Assembly: GCA_020635015.1 (NCBI GenBank)
Contig: JACKAP010000003.1
Location: 248,001-312,000 of the forward strand
Reading direction: 5' to 3'
Length of the DNA: 64,000 nt
Source of the DNA: Calditrichia bacterium
GTDB lineage: Bacteria; Calditrichota; Calditrichia; RBG-13-44-9; J075
Within the stretch, counting starts at the first letter, position 1. The number at the start of each line of letters is the position of its first letter. The notes under the pieces were generated by a model. It worked only from the letters and a program-made list of their open reading frames with translations. It made no database searches and was not told where the DNA came from. Below, piece by piece: positions 59,878 to 64,000 of this stretch. Both the position numbers and the translations under genes were made by a program.

Positions 59878-62319
59878 ATGGAAACTTTACAAACCCAATT
59901 CGATATTTCCAGGGTGAAAGTCCGGGAATTCCTGGACACCCTGAAGACCTCTTTTAACGGCCTGAGCACCGCTCAGGCGCGTTCCCGCCAGGCTGAATTT
60001 GGCCTGAATGAAATTCCGGAACAGAAGCCCAATCCGTTACTGAAATTTCTCGCCTACCTCTGGGGACCGATTCCCCTGATGATCGAGGCGGCGGCAGTTT
60101 TATCTCTGCTGGTGCACCATTACAGCGATTTCGCCATCATCATGATGTTGTTGATCATTAACACCGCGGTGGGATATTGGCACGACCGAAAAGCTGACAA
60201 TGCGATCGAAATGCTCAAGCAGAAGCTGGCCCTTCGGGCGAGGGTGTTTCGGGATCGAGCCTGGCGGGTGCTGCCCGCGCGGGAACTGGTGCCGGGGGAT
60301 ATCATCCGGCTGCGCCTGGGCGACATCATCCCCGCCGATGTTAAGCTGATCAAGGGGAGTGGTCTGGAATGCGACGAATCGGCCTTGACCGGCGAATCGC
60401 TTCCGGTGGAAAAGCATTTGCTGGACGAAGCCTATACCGGGGCGGTGGTCTCCCGCGGAGAAATGACCGCCGCGGTGGAAAAAACCGGCCTGAAAACCTT
60501 CTTTGGCAAAACCGCAAAACTGATCGAGGAAGCCAAATCAAAAAGCCATTTTGAACAGGCACTGATCCGAATCGGTAATTACCTGATTTTAATGGCGGTT
60601 TTTCTGATCCTGATAATCCTGATCGTCGGCATGTTCCGGCATGAGAATCTGATGGAAATTTTGCGCTTTGCCCTGGTGCTCACCGTCGCCTCCATCCCGG
60701 TCGCCCTGCCGGCCATTCTGACCGTCACCATGGCGGTAGGCGCGGCCAATCTGGCCCGGAAGCAGGCGATTGTGCGCAAGCTGGCGGCCATCGAAGAGTT
60801 GGCCGGCGTGGACGTGCTTTGTAGCGACAAAACCGGCACGCTGACCGAGAATCGGCTATCGGTCGCCGAGCCGCTGCCCGCGCCGGCATATGATAAGGAT
60901 GAGGTGCTCCTCTATGCCGCCCTGGCGTCGCAGCAGGACAACCACGACGCTATCGATGATGCGATTTTTGAGCGCCTGAAGCGGAACGGCGATGCGGCGA
61001 AACACTTGTCGCAGTTTACCATCGATCAATTTACGCCGTTCGACCCGGTGCGCAAACGCACCGAAGTCCGGGGCCGTGACCATTTGGATCTGCCGGTGGT
61101 CATCAGCAAAGGCGCTCCGCAAGCGATTTTTGCACTGCTTGGCGACTCGCTTCCCGGCCTGGGAAAATTCCGCAGCCAGGTAGATGATTTTGCCCAAATG
61201 GGGTACCGCACCATCGCCGTTGCCGCCGACAGCGACGAGCAGGGATGGCAGCTGGTCGGGTTGATCCCGCTGTTTGACCCGCCGCGGGAAGATTCGGCCG
61301 AGACGGTTGCCCGGGCCATGGAGATGGGAGTAACCGTAAAAATGATAACCGGAGACAACATCGCCATCGCCCGGCAGATTGCCGGAAAGCTGAATCTGGG
61401 AACCCGGCTGCTGCCGGCCGGCGCGTTAGACGATACGCCCTCCGGCCATCTGGAAGAAACGGTGGAGAATGCCGACGGCTTTGCCGAGGTGTTCCCGGAA
61501 CATAAATTCCTGATCGTGCGGCTGCTGCAAAAGCTGAAACACTTTGTGGGCATGAGCGGAGACGGCGTCAATGACGCACCGGCATTGCGCAAAGCCGATT
61601 GCGGCATTGCGGTCGAAGGCGCCACCGATGCCGCCCGCTCCGCCGCCTCCATCGTGCTGACTGCCCCCGGCCTTTCCACCATCATTGACGCCATCAAGGA
61701 AAGCCGAAAAATTTTCCAGCGGATGAACAGCTATGCCATTTACCGGATTGCCGAAACCATCCGGGTGCTGTTTTTTGTCACCCTGTCCATCATCGTTTTC
61801 AATTTTTACCCGGTAACGGCAGTGATGATCGTTCTCCTGGCGCTGCTGAACGATGTGCCGGTCATGGCCATCGCCGGAGACCGGGTCAACTATTCACGCC
61901 ATCCGGAAAAGTGGAATATGCGGGTTGTGCTGGGATTGGGTACCCTGCTGGGACTGGTGGGAGTCGTTTCATCCTTCCTCATTTTTTACCTGGGGCGGGA
62001 AGTGTTGCACCTGAACCGGGAGATGCTGCAATCGTTCATTTTCCTGAAGCTGGCCATCGCCGGCCATTTAACGATCTTCATCTCCCGCACCCGGGGGCCT
62101 TTCTGGGACATTAAACCTTCCGGCGGCCTGCTATGGTCGGCGTTGCTGACCAAATTTGCAGCAACCCTGTTTGCGGTGTACGGCTGGTTCATTGCCCCGA
62201 TCGGATGGAAGCTGTCGCTGGGTATATGGGGATATGCGATTGTCGCATTTGTGATCACTGATATCGTGAAGCAATACTTTTACAAAATGTTCGGTGCTCA
62301 AATCAGGCGCCGTAAATAA
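59878..62319 (+). CDS. Plasma-membrane proton-pump-like P-type ATPase (type III)
   Basis: An 813-residue P-type ATPase of the fungal/plant H+-ATPase type. The actuator motif is SALTGESLPVEK, the phosphorylated Asp-317 is in CSDKTGTLTEN, and the nucleotide/hinge motifs are KGAPQAIF, MITGDN and GDGVNDAPALRKAD. M6 contains ALLNDVPVMAIAGDRV, matching the ALLNDGTIMTIAxD signature of proton pumps. It should export protons using ATP, perhaps for acid or ion homeostasis. AACAGGAGACATT precedes the ATG. It is divergent from htrA and followed by a HEAT-repeat gene 31 bp later. Confidence 0.93.
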   Translation: METLQTQFDISRVKVREFLDTLKTSFNGLSTAQARSRQAEFGLNEIPEQKPNPLLKFLAYLWGPIPLMIEAAAVLSLLVHHYSDFAIIMMLLIINTAVGYWHDRKADNAIEMLKQKLALRARVFRDRAWRVLPARELVPGDIIRLRLGDIIPADVKLIKGSGLECDESALTGESLPVEKHLLDEAYTGAVVSRGEMTAAVEKTGLKTFFGKTAKLIEEAKSKSHFEQALIRIGNYLILMAVFLILIILIVGMFRHENLMEILRFALVLTVASIPVALPAILTVTMAVGAANLARKQAIVRKLAAIEELAGVDVLCSDKTGTLTENRLSVAEPLPAPAYDKDEVLLYAALASQQDNHDAIDDAIFERLKRNGDAAKHLSQFTIDQFTPFDPVRKRTEVRGRDHLDLPVVISKGAPQAIFALLGDSLPGLGKFRSQVDDFAQMGYRTIAVAADSDEQGWQLVGLIPLFDPPREDSAETVARAMEMGVTVKMITGDNIAIARQIAGKLNLGTRLLPAGALDDTPSGHLEETVENADGFAEVFPEHKFLIVRLLQKLKHFVGMSGDGVNDAPALRKADCGIAVEGATDAARSAASIVLTAPGLSTIIDAIKESRKIFQRMNSYAIYRIAETIRVLFFVTLSIIVFNFYPVTAVMIVLLALLNDVPVMAIAGDRVNYSRHPEKWNMRVVLGLGTLLGLVGVVSSFLIFYLGREVLHLNREMLQSFIFLKLAIAGHLTIFISRTRGPFWDIKPSGGLLWSALLTKFAATLFAVYGWFIAPIGWKLSLGIWGYAIVAFVITDIVKQYFYKMFGAQIRRRK

Positions 62320-62350
62320 GCATCATACCATTATCGAAGGAGTGAAAAAA

Positions 62351-62884
62351 ATGAAAATATTCTCTGATGATTCCGCGAAAGCAAAAATCGAAGATATCCA
62401 CATCAATGTCGAAACCCTCGTCTTGGACCTTTCAAGCGAGGACAGCGACATCCGGGAAAAGGCGCGCCACACCCTGAGCCGTATGGGGGAGGGTGCAATA
62501 CCGGAATTGAGAAACTACATTCATTCCGAACATCATATCCAGCGTTGGGAAGTGGCAAAGACCCTGGGGGAAATCGGCTCACCGGCCGTCATACCGCTGC
62601 TGATGGAGATCCTGGAAGACCCGTTCAGCAGTATCCGCTGGCTGGCAGCGGAAGGCCTGGTGCGGGTGGGAGCGCCCGCTATAAGACCAATTCTGGAAGC
62701 GTTAATCGAGAATCCCGATTCCGTCTTGCTGCGCAATGGCGCGCACCATGTATTCAAGGAATTGGTTAAAAACGAGCAAGCGGCGCGACTGCAACCGCTG
62801 TTAACCGCCTTGGATGCGCCGGGGCCGGCGGCGCAGGTGCCGGTGCTTGCCGATGATTTATTGCGAACCGTTTACACCGGTTAA
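62351..62884 (+). CDS. Small HEAT-repeat protein
   Basis: A 177-residue cytoplasmic protein of about four HEAT/PBS-lyase-like repeats: REKARHTLSRMGEGAIPELR, RWEVAKTLGEIGSPAVIPLL, RWLAAEGLVRVGAPAIRPIL and LRNGAHHVFKELVK. Such proteins are scaffolds. ATG 62351 follows CGAAGGAGTG; an upstream frame overlaps the ATPase gene and is less likely. Position directly after the proton-pump-like ATPase suggests that it binds or regulates the pump. The last 27 bp overlap the end of the convergent kinase gene. Confidence 0.85.
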   Translation: MKIFSDDSAKAKIEDIHINVETLVLDLSSEDSDIREKARHTLSRMGEGAIPELRNYIHSEHHIQRWEVAKTLGEIGSPAVIPLLMEILEDPFSSIRWLAAEGLVRVGAPAIRPILEALIENPDSVLLRNGAHHVFKELVKNEQAARLQPLLTALDAPGPAAQVPVLADDLLRTVYTG

Positions 62885-64000
62885 ATACTGCGTCAATATC
62901 TCCTCCACCGATCCGGCTCGATTTTCGGGGTTCTTCGCCAGGCAATTCATTACCAGATCGTCAATTTTCGCGGGAATATCATGACGCAATTGAGCCGGCG
63001 CCAAGGGCTGGTGATTGAAAATCGAGTGAATCAAGGCCATCTCGTTCTCGCCTTTAAAAGGCATCTGCCCGGTCAGCAGGGTATAGGCCAGCACCCCGAA
63101 GGAGAAGATGTCCACCCGACGGTCCGTCTGCCCGCCGGTGATCTGTTCCGGTGCCACGTAGCCGAGGGTGCCGATCACCGTGCCCAAGGAAGTCATGGTC
63201 GCAATCAGGGGCGATTTGGAGAGTCCGAAGTCCATGATGCGGATGTCGCCCTTATGGTCGCGCATGATGTTGGCAAGTTTAAGGTCGCGGTGCACGATGC
63301 CCTGGCGGTGGATCTCCTGCAATCCCAGCGCAATCTGGCGCAGCAGGCGCAGCGCCTCTTTGAGGGGAAGCGGGTGATGAGCTTCGAGATACGCCTGCAG
63401 GGTGCCTCCGGACAGGTATTCCATGGCAATAAACACTTCCTTGCCGGTCTCCCCGATTGCCAGCACTTTGACGATATGGGGATGGTCAAATCCGGTCAGC
63501 AGCCGTCCCTCGGTCGCCAGGCGATGGCGGTTCTCCGGATCACCCACCACCTCAGGATGGAGCAGCTTCAGGGCGACGGTCTTGCGAGTATTCAGGTCGA
63601 GCGACTTGTATACCTCTCCCATCCCCCCCTTCCCCAGCAGGGAGAGCAGCTTATAGTGTGAGATGCGCCGGGCGCGGATGTGGATCAGGGTGCGCCAGTG
63701 CCGCGCCACCCAGCGGCCGCCGTAGAGCAGCCCGATTCCCATCAGACAATAAATGCCGTAGGCCCACCAGGTACGCCAGAAGGGCGGGGTGATGGTCAGG
63801 CGCAGTGCTGTGCCGGCCTCGCTCCATATCCCGTCATTGTTCGATCCCCGCGCCCGAAAGGTATAGTCGCCGGGATCGAGATTGGTGAAGATCGCCAGCC
63901 CGCGGTGCCCGCTGTCGATCCACTCGTCTTGCAATCCCTCCAACTGGTACTGGTAACGATTCTCCTCCGGCTTAACGTAATCGAGGGCGGCAAATTCAAA
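62858..64000 (-). CDS. Hybrid Y_Y_Y-domain Ser/Thr protein kinase, N-terminus outside the window
   Basis: The last about 380 residues of a membrane kinase; the start lies beyond 64000. It begins inside a Y_Y_Y module (ENRYQYQLEGLQDEWIDSG ... GDYTFRARGSNNDG), the domain that ends periplasmic two-component sensor propellers. One membrane helix follows (WWAYGIYCLMGIGLLYGG). The cytoplasmic part is a Hanks-type kinase: GKGGMGEVY, VALKLL, HRDLKLAN, DFG and APEQ. A propeller sensor joined to a Ser/Thr kinase instead of a histidine kinase is unusual. It overlaps the HEAT gene tail-to-tail by 27 bp. Confidence 0.92.
   Translation of the reverse strand, partial: FEFAALDYVKPEENRYQYQLEGLQDEWIDSGHRGLAIFTNLDPGDYTFRARGSNNDGIWSEAGTALRLTITPPFWRTWWAYGIYCLMGIGLLYGGRWVARHWRTLIHIRARRISHYKLLSLLGKGGMGEVYKSLDLNTRKTVALKLLHPEVVGDPENRHRLATEGRLLTGFDHPHIVKVLAIGETGKEVFIAMEYLSGGTLQAYLEAHHPLPLKEALRLLRQIALGLQEIHRQGIVHRDLKLANIMRDHKGDIRIMDFGLSKSPLIATMTSLGTVIGTLGYVAPEQITGGQTDRRVDIFSFGVLAYTLLTGQMPFKGENEMALIHSIFNHQPLAPAQLRHDIPAKIDDLVMNCLAKNPENRAGSVEEILTQYLTGVNGSQ

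Overview
The window looks like chromosomal DNA of a Gram-negative bacterium of the FCB group (Calditrichota, Ignavibacteriota or KSB1-like). Three large exported proteins end in the NYPNPFNP sorting domain typical of non-Bacteroidetes FCB bacteria. The cbb3 oxidase is of the fused CcoNO type, and the nitrous oxide reductase is the Sec-exported clade II lipoprotein form with a Bacteroidetes-like gene order. Outer-membrane barrels and lipoproteins are frequent. No integrase, transposase, CRISPR array or phage gene was seen.

Layout. 1-5.1 kb: a truncated membrane protein, a crotonase-fold enzyme, a MoxR/Mg-chelatase-like AAA+ ATPase, an exported lipoprotein and LspA. 5.2-23.9 kb: a respiratory island. 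Two Crp/Fnr regulators (one with the four-cysteine FNR signature) precede a TauE/DsbD-like membrane protein and ccoI-ccoS-ccoNO-ccoQ-ccoP-ccoG-ccoH. Then come a lone receiver protein, an Fe-S type Rrf2 repressor and a nos operon (cytochrome c, nosZ, membrane protein, nosL, nosD, nosF, nosY). Together these give high-affinity oxygen respiration plus N2O reduction. Candidate FNR-type boxes lie beside the regulators and ccoI, and a shared 20-bp dyad lies before both the Rrf2 gene and the nos operon. 24-44 kb: mostly housekeeping and transport (MscS channel with a duplicated membrane module, cation-chloride cotransporter-like permease, UvrB, TPR protein, PurD, secreted and outer-membrane proteins, sugar-nucleotide epimerase, Kv-type channel with APC permease, Yip1, FabH). 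44-54 kb: tRNA-Leu and three large exported proteins with C-terminal sorting domains. 54-64 kb: a metallo-beta-lactamase-fold protein, two decayed genes, a two-component system, HtrA, a P-type proton-pump-like ATPase, a HEAT-repeat protein and a truncated Y_Y_Y/Ser-Thr kinase.

The most unusual aspect is the spacers. At least fourteen gaps carry long inverted repeats whose arms are mostly short tandem units (periods about 6-9 bp) or short phrase-like modules. Unit sequences differ from locus to locus, but the architecture is the same. Some are nested inside others, three loci share a 12-14 bp internal core, and several touch coding sequence: one runs through the 3' end of ccoP, one supplies the stop codon of a potassium channel, and one heptamer array replaces part of a sorting domain without changing its length. 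All functional calls rest on reading motifs and context; no database search was run.
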